The notes: a model not told the origin generated them from the letters alone. Counted from the first letter of the stretch, positions 24,894-33,056 are shown. The stretch: 51,986 bases of DNA from an uncultured Lachnospiraceae bacterium (GCA_910588405.1 CAJUPT010000020.1:1-51986); one strand, 5' to 3'. Translations and numbers: made by a program.

Positions 24894-25128
24894 TTATCCA
24901 CCGCCAGCAAAGCGCATATTTACTGGCGATTTGACGGGTTATCCACAATATCCACATATTTATCCACATTCCATGCCGGATAAATATGTGGATATTTTTT
25001 TTCGCGCCAGCAACAGACAAAAAGGCAGGTATCTCAGCAGTAATCAGGCGTTTTAGATTTATTTCGACAGTGGCAGAAGGCAAAATTTGCAGATTATCCA
25101 CATTATCCACAATTGCATGTGTGGATAA
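24894..25128. promoter_or_regulatory. Cluster of eight DnaA boxes upstream of the helicase-loader genes
   Basis: Matches to TTATCCACA: 24894-24902 (TTATCCACC), 24939-24947, 24948-24956 (ATATCCACA), 24960-24968, 24987-24995 (minus, ATATCCACA), 25094-25102, 25103-25111, and 25120-25128 (minus). Five are perfect. Two groups (24894-24995 and 25094-25128) flank an AT-rich middle, and the second group lies about 30-65 bases upstream of the TATACT -10 box (25160-25165) of the dnaD-like gene. DnaA regulation of the downstream replication genes, or DnaA titration, is the likely role. Confidence 0.85.
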
Positions 25129-25214
25129 TAAATTGATTCTCTTTTTGGGGCGAGTGTGGTATACTAAAGAAAAAATTTTTCATCACTAAGCAGGAAAGGG
25201 GAGAGACGCTAAAA

Positions 25215-26420
25215 TTGAAGCTGTACAATGAATGGAAGCCGGATATCGTTACGGTGTCCGGGGATTTTATCGACTACTATATGCCCCAGGCCAGCGGCGA
25301 ATTTGTGAAGGTATATCTGAGCCTGCTTAGGACGATGGAGAAGGGCGGCGGGGAGCTGACCATTTCCGGTCTTGCAGATACGCTGAATCATACGGAGAAA
25401 GATGTGATCCGGGCGCTGAAATATTGGGAGCGGATGCAACTTTTGCGGCTGGGCTATGAGGGAGAGGAGCTTAAGGATGTGGTTCTGACGGCGCTGCCGG
25501 GACAGAACCGTATGGAAGAGGGAGAACAGCCGACCGTCATGGATGGACGGCGTCAGACGGCCATTCCTGAGGGAAAGAGCTCGTCAGCTGTTTTAGAGGG
25601 AAAGGGTCCGTCGATGGTTTTGGAAGGAAAATATCCGTCGGTGCTTCGGGGGACAGGGACTCCTTCAGAGAGCGTGCAGCAAAGACCTCAGACTGCGGTT
25701 TATGAAACGGTTCCCCTTGCGTCTGTCAAAGAAGTGGTCCGGGAGCAGCCCGAAAAGGACCCTTCCTCCCTGAAGCGTCTGGAAGGGGACGAAGAATTTA
25801 AACAGCTGTTATTTGTGGCAGGCCAGTACATAGGCGCGCCGCTGACCAGAAAAGATTGCGATACCTTTGCGTATCTGTATGACCAGTTAAAGCAGCCGGC
25901 GGAGCTTTTGGAATATCTGATCGAATACTGCGTTTCCATGGGGCATAAGAGCGTGCGCTATATGGAGGCGGTGGCGCTGGATCTGCATAAAAAAGAAGTT
26001 GTGACAGTGGAACAGGCCAAGGCGGCTCTGCCCACCATGAAAAAGGACCACTATGCTGTGATGAAGGCCTTTGGCCTAAACAGCCGTCAGCCCTCTCCGG
26101 GGGAAAAGCAGATGATGGATAAATGGTTTTCCTCCTATGGCTTTTCCAGGGAGATGGTGTTAGAGGCTTGCAGCCGGACCATGTCGGCCATCCATAAGCC
26201 CAGCTTTGAATATACGGATAAGATATTGGAAGCCTGGAAGGAAAACGGCGCAGGGGTTTTGGCTGACGTGAAAGCGCTGGATGAGAAGCGAAGCCGGGAA
26301 AAGGGAAAGAAATCTGGAAAGGCGGCGGAGAAAAAGACAACCGTCCGCTCGAACCAGTTTCACAATTTTGAACAGAGAGAGTATGATTTCGACGAGTTGA
26401 TGCGAAGGATCAACGGCTAG
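25215..26420 (+). CDS. DnaD-domain replication initiation protein
   Basis: A 401-residue protein. An N-terminal winged-helix domain (residues about 12-80: FIDYYMPQASGEFVKVYLSL ... TLNHTEKDVIRALKYWERM) matches the DnaD/DnaB N-terminus. A low-complexity linker (about 95-190) contains three tandem copies of a nine-residue motif (xxLEGKxPS). Two DnaB_2/DDBH domains follow (about 200-270 and 290-350, the second with KPSFEYTDKILEAWKENG). A basic C-terminal tail ends in REYDFDELMRRING. DnaD/DnaB proteins remodel DnaA-bound DNA and recruit the helicase and its loader. The gene starts with TTG after AGGAAAGGGGAGAG. A dnaC/dnaI-like loader follows after 15 bases. An extended -10 (TGGTATACT) lies at 25157-25165. 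Confidence 0.88.
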   Translation: MKLYNEWKPDIVTVSGDFIDYYMPQASGEFVKVYLSLLRTMEKGGGELTISGLADTLNHTEKDVIRALKYWERMQLLRLGYEGEELKDVVLTALPGQNRMEEGEQPTVMDGRRQTAIPEGKSSSAVLEGKGPSMVLEGKYPSVLRGTGTPSESVQQRPQTAVYETVPLASVKEVVREQPEKDPSSLKRLEGDEEFKQLLFVAGQYIGAPLTRKDCDTFAYLYDQLKQPAELLEYLIEYCVSMGHKSVRYMEAVALDLHKKEVVTVEQAKAALPTMKKDHYAVMKAFGLNSRQPSPGEKQMMDKWFSSYGFSREMVLEACSRTMSAIHKPSFEYTDKILEAWKENGAGVLADVKALDEKRSREKGKKSGKAAEKKTTVRSNQFHNFEQREYDFDELMRRING

Positions 26421-26435
26421 GGAAAGAGGAAAGCA

Positions 26436-27425
26436 TTGTCATTATCAAACAGTCAATATCAGACAATTATGCGGGAATATAATCGAAAACAGCTGGCGAA
26501 TCGGCGCAGGCAGCAGGAACGCATCGAACAGGTCCGTAAAAAGATCCCTCAGTATGAGGAATTGGAGGAGGAGATTGCGGCGCTGGCTTTGGAACAGGCG
26601 AAAAAGCTGCTGGCAGGGGATACCTACGCGCTTCAGGAATTGAAAAAGCAGATTGGCGACCGCAGGGAGCAGAAGGAGATTTTGCTTTTGTCAAAAGGAT
26701 TTCTGCCAGACTATCTGGAAATGGATTACAGTTGTCCGGACTGCCGGGACACCGGCTATATTGGATCTGAGAAATGTCATTGCTTTCGCCAGGCCGTGGT
26801 GGATCTTCTTTACACCCAGTCCAATCTTAAGGAAATATTAAAGGTGGAGAATTTCGATACCTTTTCCTATGAGTGGTATGACAGAGAGCAGGAAAACGGA
26901 AGGCTAAGTCCTTATGAAAATATGAGAAGGGCGGTGGCAATCTGCCAGGCTCTGGCGGAGAATTTTGACAGGGAAAAGCCGAGCCTTTTGTTGACCGGCC
27001 CTGCGGGGGTGGGGAAAACTTTTCTGACCCACTGCATTGCCAGGGAATTGTTAAACCGCTGTTATTCGGTGATTTATCTGTCGGCCATCGACCTGTTTGA
27101 TGTTTTTTCGAAGGAGAAATTTGATTATGGCCAGGATGAGGAATCGGAGCATATGTACCAATATATTCTGGATTGCGATATGCTGGTGATCGACGACCTT
27201 GGGACGGAGTTGAACAACACATTTACCACCTCTCAGCTGTTTTACTGTATGAGCGAGCGGGAGAAACGGCGCAAGCCGATGATTATTTCTACCAACCTGT
27301 CGCTGGCTGCATTACGTGACTGCTATTCGGAGAGAATCACTTCCCGGATGATTAGCAGCTACAGGATTATGGAGCTGTATGGGGCGGATATCAGGATTCA
27401 GAAGAAACTGAAAGTGCGGAATTGA
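26436..27425 (+). CDS. dnaC: DnaC/DnaI-like replicative helicase loader
   Basis: A 329-residue AAA+ ATPase. The N-terminal part carries a putative zinc site (YSCPDCRDTGYIGSEKCHCF, residues about 97-116), as in DnaI-type loaders that contact the helicase. The ATPase domain has Walker A LLTGPAGVGKTFLTHCIA (about 186-203), Walker B MLVIDDLGTE (about 249-258) and sensor/arginine-finger region IISTNLSLAALRDCYSERIT. It loads the replicative helicase at the origin. TTG start after an AGAGGAAAG ribosome binding site, and cotranscribed with the DnaD-like gene. Naming as dnaC follows common use for this family; the relation to Bacillus DnaI is closer than to E. coli DnaC. Confidence 0.88.
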   Translation: MSLSNSQYQTIMREYNRKQLANRRRQQERIEQVRKKIPQYEELEEEIAALALEQAKKLLAGDTYALQELKKQIGDRREQKEILLLSKGFLPDYLEMDYSCPDCRDTGYIGSEKCHCFRQAVVDLLYTQSNLKEILKVENFDTFSYEWYDREQENGRLSPYENMRRAVAICQALAENFDREKPSLLLTGPAGVGKTFLTHCIARELLNRCYSVIYLSAIDLFDVFSKEKFDYGQDEESEHMYQYILDCDMLVIDDLGTELNNTFTTSQLFYCMSEREKRRKPMIISTNLSLAALRDCYSERITSRMISSYRIMELYGADIRIQKKLKVRN

Positions 27426-27427
27426 TA

Positions 27428-27590
27428 ACAGCAACGGGGACTGTACAAGCCCCGGGGGGGGGCTTGGCAGGGGAGTTGCGGAACTGCTACAGCAACGGAC
27501 CGTACAAGCCCCGGGAGGATTTACTGACGCGGACGCGGCAGGAAATTTTCCCAGATCCAGGGGGCTTGGAAGGGGAGTTGCGGAACTGTT
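27428..27590. repeat. Two adjacent copies of a GC-rich palindromic repeat (family D)
   Basis: Copy 1 (27428-27488) and copy 2 (27489-27590) share a left half, GCAACGG...GTACAAGCCCCGGG, and a right half, GGGGCTTGG(A/C)AGGGGAGTTGCGGAACTG. Within each copy CAAGCCCC pairs with GGGGCTTG and GCAAC with GTTGC, so each could fold into a long hairpin. The right-half end GAGTTGCGGAACTG recurs at 49635-49648 after nifS. The element fills the gap between the helicase-loader gene and the PRPP synthetase gene. Confidence 0.75.
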
Positions 27591-27603
27591 AATGGAGGAG
27601 TTT

Positions 27604-28770
27604 ATGAGAGACGAGAAAAATTATGAGACGATACCGGTGGGGCGGCTGGGGCTGATCCCCGTGGATGGATGTCAGCCTCTGGCGAAGCTGGTGGATCAAT
27701 ATTTGGTGGGCTGGAGAAAAGAGCGTCTTCACGATCACAAAGAGCGTCTGGTGTTTGACGGCTATGAGCGGGATAGCTACATTATCGATGCTGCATTTCC
27801 CCGCTTTGGCAGCGGAGAGGCCAAGTGCCAGCTGTCTCAGTCGATTAGGGGAGATGATCTGTTTATTTTGGTGGATGTGTGCAATTCCAGCCTGACCTAT
27901 TCCATGAATGGACATATCAACCGTATGTCCCCTGACGATCATTTTCAGAATCTGAAAAGAGTGATCGCTGCGGCCAGCGGACATGCCCGGCGGATCAATG
28001 TATTTATGCCTTTCCTGTATGAAAGCCGCCAGCACAGGAAAAACGGAAGGGAATCTATGGACTGTGCCATGGCGCTGCAGGAGCTTGTAAGCATGGGTGT
28101 GAACAATATCATCACTTTTGATGCCCATGATCCCAAGATTCAGAATGCCATTCCCCTGCACGGCTTTGAGACGGTGCGCCCTGCCTATCAGTTTATCAAA
28201 TATCTGCTAAAGTACGAGCAGAACCTGACCATAGACAATGACCATATGATGGTGATCAGCCCCGATGAGGGCGGTATGAACCGGGCGGTTTATATGGCGA
28301 ATGTGCTGGGGCTTGATGTGGGTATGTTCTATAAACGCAGGGATTATTCCAGAATTATCAACGGAAAAAATCCGATTATTTCCCACGAATTCCTGGGCGC
28401 ATCCGTGGAGGGTAAGGACGTGCTGATCATCGACGATATGATTTCTTCCGGCGACAGTATGCTGGATGTGGCGAAGGAGCTGAAAAGCAGGAAGGCGAAC
28501 AAGGTCTTTGTCTGCGCCACCTTCGGTCTGTTTACCGGCGGTCTGAAAAAATTCGATAACTATTATGAAAATGGACTGATCAGCCGCATTCTCACCACGA
28601 ATCTGATTTATCAGACAGAGGAGCTTCTGTCCAGGCCCTATTATATCAATGTGGACATGAGCAAGTATATTGCTCTGTTGATTGACAATATCAATCATGA
28701 CATTTCCATCAGCGAGCTGTTAGACCCGGTGGGCAGGATCAATAAGCTTTTGGCCAATTACCGGAAATGA
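27604..28770 (+). CDS. prs: Ribose-phosphate pyrophosphokinase (PRPP synthetase), long clostridial form
   Basis: A 388-residue enzyme making phosphoribosyl pyrophosphate from ribose-5-phosphate and ATP, the precursor of nucleotides, His and Trp. The N-terminal region includes FPRFGSGEAKCQLSQSIRGD DLFILVDV and a NHINRM-type segment (GHINRMSPDDHFQNLKRVI). The middle has VNNIITFDAHDPKIQNAIPL (catalytic loop region). The C-terminal half has VLIIDDMISSGDSMLDVAKE (PRPP-binding loop; canonical enzymes read VDDMIDTAGT). It is about 70 residues longer than the usual 315. The start at 27604 is used because GGAGG overlaps the earlier ATG. Substitutions in the PRPP loop make some functional divergence possible. 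Confidence 0.85.
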   Translation: MRDEKNYETIPVGRLGLIPVDGCQPLAKLVDQYLVGWRKERLHDHKERLVFDGYERDSYIIDAAFPRFGSGEAKCQLSQSIRGDDLFILVDVCNSSLTYSMNGHINRMSPDDHFQNLKRVIAAASGHARRINVFMPFLYESRQHRKNGRESMDCAMALQELVSMGVNNIITFDAHDPKIQNAIPLHGFETVRPAYQFIKYLLKYEQNLTIDNDHMMVISPDEGGMNRAVYMANVLGLDVGMFYKRRDYSRIINGKNPIISHEFLGASVEGKDVLIIDDMISSGDSMLDVAKELKSRKANKVFVCATFGLFTGGLKKFDNYYENGLISRILTTNLIYQTEELLSRPYYINVDMSKYIALLIDNINHDISISELLDPVGRINKLLANYRK

Positions 28771-28916
28771 AATATCTTACGGCAAATTACAGGGTATTTC
28801 TCTTTTGCGGCAGCGCCAGGGCGCGCAGGCATGGTTTTTCCCGCAGCTTGCAGAAATCAATGTGAAAATGTACGTATTTAATGAAGAAACGTGGAAAAAA
28901 TGAGCGATTCCGGCTA

Positions 28917-28946
28917 TTTACAGAACAGGAAGAAAGATGGTATAAT
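28917..28946 (+). promoter_or_regulatory. Promoter of the S1-domain protein leader transcript
   Basis: TTTACA (28917-28922), 18-base spacer, TATAAT (28941-28946). It would start an RNA near 28953, just before the structured leader. Confidence 0.65.
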
Positions 28947-28961
28947 ATTCACGAAAGCAAT

Positions 28962-29086
28962 AAGCGATGCGAATCCGAAAGATGGGAAAAATAACAGCCT
29001 GCTGATATTTTTTCCGGATTGCGAATTCATAGGGCGAAGCCTGTGAGCCGGGAAAACCGAAGGGTTTCCTGGCGGGAGCATCGCAT
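28962..29086 (+). ncRNA. Structured multi-branch leader RNA upstream of the S1-domain gene
   Basis: The closing stem is GCGATGC (28964-28970) / GCATCGC (29078-29084). It encloses three stem regions. First: AATCCG (28972-28977) / CGGATT (29015-29020), continued by GGAAAAATA (28985-28993) / TATTTTTTCC (29006-29015). Second: AGGGC-GAA-GCCT (29031-29042). Third: CCGGGAAAACC (29048-29058) / GGTTTCCTGG (29063-29072), capped by GAAG. The compact junction resembles a riboswitch or protein-binding leader. I could not match it to a riboswitch class I know (T-box, SAM, cobalamin, c-di-AMP, c-di-GMP, ZTP, FMN and others lack the needed motifs), though a GAATCCGAAA stretch at 28971-28980 recalls the 5' part of c-di-AMP riboswitches. 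It ends 18 bases before the ribosome binding site. Confidence 0.65.
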
Positions 29087-29113
29087 TGTAAATGAATATT
29101 TTTGGAGGGATTT

Positions 29114-29836
29114 ATGAGCGAAGAATTAAGGAATGAGGAAGTACTGGAAGAAACGGCTGCAGAGACTGTAGAGGCAGCGGAAACCGAAACGATGGATGAT
29201 TACGCGGATCAGCTGGATGTAGATCCGGTTTGGGTACGGCTTGAGAATATGCTGAAGGACCAGACGGTGATTAACGTCGAGGTAGGCGGAATCGTAAAGG
29301 CCGGCGTGGTGGCTTATGTAGAGGGTGTCAGAGGATTTATCCCTGCTTCTCAGCTTGACATCGGCTATGTGGAGAATCTGGAGAGCTGGCTTGGCAGAAC
29401 GCTGGACGTGGTTGTGATCACTGCCGACGCAAAAGAGAAGCGGCTGGTGCTGTCCGGCAAGAAGGTGGCAAGGCAGCGTGCAGAGGAGGCCAGAAAGTCT
29501 AGAATTGCTGCTGTGAAGGTAGGCACCGTGGTAAAGGGTGTTGTAGAAAGTCTGAAGCCTTATGGCGCTTTTGTGAACATCGGGGACGATATGACGGGTC
29601 TGGTTCACGTGTCCCAGATCAGCCAGAAGCGGGTAAAGGACCCTTCCGATGTGCTGAAAGCTGGGGATGAGGTTGAGGCAAAGATCATTGCTGTAAAGGA
29701 CGGAAAAATCAGCCTGAGTATGAAGGCGCTGGAGGAGAGCCCCAGAGAGGTGCAGGAGGAGGTGTTCCCTTATAGAGAAGAGGGTAGGGCCTCCACGAAT
29801 TTAGGCGCGTTGCTTAAAGGAATCAAGCTGGATTGA
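29114..29836 (+). CDS. S1 RNA-binding domain protein
   Basis: A 240-residue cytoplasmic protein with an acidic N-terminus (about 1-45, Glu/Ala/Thr-rich) and two S1/OB folds. The first spans about 52-120 (INVEVGGIVKAGVVAYVEGV RGFIPASQLD ... DAKEKRLVLSGKKV). The second spans about 136-205 (VGTVVKGVVESLKPYGAFVN IGDDMTGLVHVSQISQKRVK ... DGKISLSMKALE), the best-preserved S1 motif. A short C-terminal tail follows. Such small two-to-four-S1 proteins stand in for ribosomal protein S1 in Firmicutes or act as general RNA-binding factors. The start at 29114 follows GGAGGG. The leader upstream is highly structured, consistent with autogenous control, which is inference. Confidence 0.88.
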   Translation: MSEELRNEEVLEETAAETVEAAETETMDDYADQLDVDPVWVRLENMLKDQTVINVEVGGIVKAGVVAYVEGVRGFIPASQLDIGYVENLESWLGRTLDVVVITADAKEKRLVLSGKKVARQRAEEARKSRIAAVKVGTVVKGVVESLKPYGAFVNIGDDMTGLVHVSQISQKRVKDPSDVLKAGDEVEAKIIAVKDGKISLSMKALEESPREVQEEVFPYREEGRASTNLGALLKGIKLD

Positions 29837-29860
29837 TGCGTCTGGTATAGAGGAAAGTAT

Positions 29861-30502
29861 ATGGAACTGCCTAAGAAGTTTGAGCAGGTGGACCAGTGGA
29901 AAACAATGATATTTTTGTATGAGTCCGCTCTGAAGGAAATAAATACGAAGATAGAAATTCTGAATCAGGAATTTGTCCATGTTCATAATTACAATCCGAT
30001 CGAGCATGTGAAGTCCAGGATCAAGTCTCCGGAAAGCATTGTCAGAAAGCTGAAAAAGCTGGGATTTGAGGCGACCATTGACAATATGATGAGGCATCTG
30101 AACGATATCGCAGGAATTCGGATTATCTGTTCCTTTACCTCCGATATCTATCAGATTGCCAAGATGATCGCCAATCAGGATGATGTGATGGTGCTGCAGG
30201 TGAAGGATTATATGAAGCATCCGAAGCCCAACGGGTATAAGAGCTATCATATGGTGGTGTCCCTGCCGATCTTTCTGTCAGACGGGCCTGTCCATACCAC
30301 CGTGGAGATTCAGATTCGGACCATTGCCATGGATTTCTGGGCAAGCCTGGAACACAAAATCTATTATAAATATGAAGGAAACGCCCCCGCGCAGATGTAT
30401 GAGGAATTAAAGGACTGCGCGGATATCGTGGAACAGCTGGATGCCAAGATGCTCTCGCTGAACGAGCAGATTCAGCAGATGCATGTGGAAGAGGATACAT
30501 AA
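29861..30502 (+). CDS. relQ: Small alarmone synthetase (RelQ/YjbM-like GTP pyrophosphokinase)
   Basis: A 213-residue single-domain (p)ppGpp synthetase. The catalytic RelA/SpoT synthetase fold shows VKSRIKSPESIVRKLKKLGF (ATP-binding basic strand), LNDIAGIRIICSFTSDIYQI (Asp of the active site), DYMKHPKPNGYKSYHMVVSL (G-loop with the substrate-stacking Tyr) and VEIQIRTIAMDFWASLEHKI (second catalytic Glu). No hydrolase, TGS or ACT domain, so it is of the RelQ class, which forms tetramers in Bacillus relatives. It makes ppGpp from GTP/GDP and ATP during stress. It starts 24 bases after the S1-domain gene and is followed by a terminator. Confidence 0.92.
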   Translation: MELPKKFEQVDQWKTMIFLYESALKEINTKIEILNQEFVHVHNYNPIEHVKSRIKSPESIVRKLKKLGFEATIDNMMRHLNDIAGIRIICSFTSDIYQIAKMIANQDDVMVLQVKDYMKHPKPNGYKSYHMVVSLPIFLSDGPVHTTVEIQIRTIAMDFWASLEHKIYYKYEGNAPAQMYEELKDCADIVEQLDAKMLSLNEQIQQMHVEEDT

Positions 30503-30529
30503 CAGCAAAGGAAATATAAAGGAAAATGT

Positions 30530-30587
30530 AAAAGCGTCGTGAAGGGATCGAATGAAAATGATGAAGATACCTTCGCGGCGCTTTTTA
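30530..30587 (+). terminator. Terminator after relQ
   Basis: AAAGCGTCGTGAAGG (30531 on) pairs with CCTTCGCGGCGCTTT, ending in TTTTT at 30582-30586. The loop is long (about 25 bases). It is placed between relQ (+) and the convergent LtaS-like gene (-). Confidence 0.75.
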
Positions 30588-30675
30588 TATGAACCTGTCT
30601 GGATCAAGGCAATCCGTATGTAAAACAAAACCGTTTACGGCGGACATGCACATGCAGGCAATGCATTTGGCTGGC

Positions 30676-32814
30676 CTACCGTGTGAAAAAGCCTTCCGGA
30701 TAGTTGTCCTGGTCAAACAGGTGGTTATACTGAAATCGCTGGTATTGTTTCAATGCCTCTGCTTCTTGGTTGGTAAGGTCCTCTGGGGCTGAAATCGGTA
30801 TATAACTCCCCTCACTGTCAATGATCGTATTGGCTGTGATAACCGGCAGGGTTTCGGAGAGCCGGGTCAGATAACTCTGCCATTCGGTTAAGGGAAGACC
30901 GGCAGTTTTAAGCAGCAGCGGTCCTAAGTAGTTGGCGCTCAGCTGCAAGGAGCTTTGCTCCTCAATATCATAATTGGCCCACATGACAAAAGGAACAATA
31001 AAACGGTTCTGAGATTCGGAAAGGCTTCGTTCCTCCTGGGACACACCTGTCAGGGAGGCGATGCACTCCGCTACATAGTCGTTTGGCTGGTGGTCGCCGA
31101 ACATGAGAATGACCGTGGGCTCCTCCTGCGCGGAGAAATACTCAGTCAGTTCTTTGAAGGCGGCGTCCGATTCCTTGATCAGCGTCAGATAGTTTTCCGT
31201 GGCTGGATGGGGCTTTTCCATGTCAGTCAGAGAAACCGTGGGCGGAAAATCATCGAAGATTTCACTGTAGCCGCTGTGGTTCTGCATCGTCACATTGAAA
31301 ACGAACAGCTTTTCGCCCTCAGCCTTTCCCTCGTACAGCTCTTTAATTTTGGCATAAGAAGACCGGTCGCTGACATATTTCCGGATGATCTCCGGGTTTT
31401 TGAAATCCGGTTTAAAGTAGGCTTCGTCAAAGCCCAGCAGCGGATAAACCTCATTACGTTTCCAGCCGCTGGCATGGTAGGGGTGCATGGCGATGGTACG
31501 GTAGCCCTCGGCCTGTAAACTGCTTGCCAGGGAAGGCAGCTTCTCAGAGATATACTGCTGGTAAGGAACGCTTCCGGATGGCAGGAACGCCATACTGTCC
31601 CCGGTAAGAAATTCAAATTCCGTGTTCGCCGTGTTGCCGCCCACCACGGAGACGAAGAGGTTTCCGGTGATGGTATTCTCGCCGCCCTCCTGCAGGCTAT
31701 GGATAAAGGGCATATAGTCCTCATTGGTTTCAAAGGCGTGGAGGACAGACAGGTCGGAAAATGCCTCATTCATGATGACGATAATGTTAGGGCTGTCAGC
31801 CTGGGTTTCCTGGGCAGATAAGGCATTGCCGGATACTGCGTTTCGGGATGTTTCTCCGTTTCCGGAATAAAGAGCGGACGGCGTATTTTGTTGTTTTTGA
31901 TCCGCAGCCGTCGGGTTTGCCGGGTTTGCCCTGGAAATGGTATGGCTGGGTTTGGCCGCCATGGCCTGGCTAATCTGTTTTTGTGTCTGAGCTTCCTGCC
32001 GGATCGCTTCGGCGGAATACCGGTCTGGTTTGTCGATCTTTAGATACTTCGTGTTCTGGATAAAGCTGGCGGCAAAGCCATTGTCCCGATAGGTGGCCCA
32101 CTGGGTAAACAGGTTGCTGAAGGTGAGTGCCCGGTCGGTGAAGGCGGTGGTGCACAGGGCTGTCTTCATGGCAAACAGCAGGCAGAATGCCGCAGCTGCA
32201 AGGCCGGCCCGCCGTCTCAGGGCCGGCGCCTTTAACATACATTTTTCCGACAGGATGCACAGGTACAAAAATAAAAGCAGGGTGAATACCATGGAGGCCG
32301 GCACCTTATAGATAAAATTATCCATGACGCTGGCTGCCGTGGAGGCAGAGCGCAGATCCCAGGGCAGAATAGGATTCCCCCGGAATTCCATCGTATAGTG
32401 GTTAGCGATGCCCACAATAGCAGCGATTATAGTTCCTGTGATCAGAGCCCGTTTTAAATTTCCCAGGACGGCGAATAGTAATATGTAGAAAAGCCAGAAT
32501 AGGAGCAGGTTGACGACTTGGGGTGAGAGCTCCATTTCCAATGGGTTATGGGTGAAGGTTTCCAGTCCGTAAAAGGCGGCTGCCGGGATAAGGATGAATA
32601 ATAATAGCTGTAGCCTGCGCCCCGGTTTTTTCTGCACCATCCATAAAAGACCTGCGCCGATGGCCAGCAGCGTTTGCAGGATAAAAAGGTCTGGGCGGAA
32701 GCCGGTTGTGTGCAGGGACCATGCAACAACGCTTTCCGCAGCCGCAGCTATTAGGACAGCGGCCGCCAGACGTTTTTTTGTTTGATAAAAAATAGGTTGA
32801 CGGGTATGTATCAT
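30676..32814 (-). CDS. LtaS-like membrane sulfatase (lipoteichoic acid synthase family)
   Basis: A 712-residue protein. Five or six N-terminal transmembrane helices (residues about 15-230) precede a Pro/Ala/Asn-rich linker (about 285-340). An extracellular alkaline-phosphatase-superfamily domain follows: NIIVIMNEAFSDLSVL (metal-binding Glu near 348), VVGGNTANTEFEFLTG (catalytic Thr near 393), VTMQNHSGYSEIFDDF and MFGDHQPNDYVAE (metal-binding Asp-His near 571). LtaS enzymes move glycerol-phosphate from phosphatidylglycerol onto a growing polymer. The paralog could equally modify another surface glycan. The start at 32814 has AGGAGG 5 bases upstream. It is transcribed opposite to its neighbours. 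Confidence 0.9.
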   Translation of the reverse strand: MIHTRQPIFYQTKKRLAAAVLIAAAAESVVAWSLHTTGFRPDLFILQTLLAIGAGLLWMVQKKPGRRLQLLLFILIPAAAFYGLETFTHNPLEMELSPQVVNLLLFWLFYILLFAVLGNLKRALITGTIIAAIVGIANHYTMEFRGNPILPWDLRSASTAASVMDNFIYKVPASMVFTLLLFLYLCILSEKCMLKAPALRRRAGLAAAAFCLLFAMKTALCTTAFTDRALTFSNLFTQWATYRDNGFAASFIQNTKYLKIDKPDRYSAEAIRQEAQTQKQISQAMAAKPSHTISRANPANPTAADQKQQNTPSALYSGNGETSRNAVSGNALSAQETQADSPNIIVIMNEAFSDLSVLHAFETNEDYMPFIHSLQEGGENTITGNLFVSVVGGNTANTEFEFLTGDSMAFLPSGSVPYQQYISEKLPSLASSLQAEGYRTIAMHPYHASGWKRNEVYPLLGFDEAYFKPDFKNPEIIRKYVSDRSSYAKIKELYEGKAEGEKLFVFNVTMQNHSGYSEIFDDFPPTVSLTDMEKPHPATENYLTLIKESDAAFKELTEYFSAQEEPTVILMFGDHQPNDYVAECIASLTGVSQEERSLSESQNRFIVPFVMWANYDIEEQSSLQLSANYLGPLLLKTAGLPLTEWQSYLTRLSETLPVITANTIIDSEGSYIPISAPEDLTNQEAEALKQYQRFQYNHLFDQDNYPEGFFTR

Positions 32815-33056
32815 GAGTTCCTCCTGAAAGTTTGTAAAATTAATTTGTAAATAATATGTATATATAAAATATTCCGCATCTATTCTACATGATATGCGGA
32901 AAAAATGCACGTAAAAAATTTGAGAAAAATTAAAAAAGGAATAAATGAAAAGTGAAAGATTAGTGAATTAATGTAAAGAGTTGTACACAACCGGAGGGAT
33001 TTGTGTTATGATATTACAAGAGGACTGAAGCGGAACTATAAACGAGGAGGATCATA

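Noticed and set aside
24894..25128. Calling the DnaA-box cluster oriC
   Set aside because: dnaA/dnaN are not in the window and no clear unwinding element was established; a regulatory or titration site is the safer reading.
27428..27590. Direct repeats considered as a CRISPR array
   Set aside because: There are only two units, each with internal dyad symmetry and unequal spacing, and no cas genes; they are palindromic repeats.
28962..29086. Assignment of the S1-gene leader to a known riboswitch (T-box, cobalamin, c-di-AMP)
   Set aside because: There is no T-box AGGGTGGNACCGCG, no cobalamin box, and only a short resemblance (GAATCCGAAA) to the c-di-AMP aptamer without its other conserved blocks.
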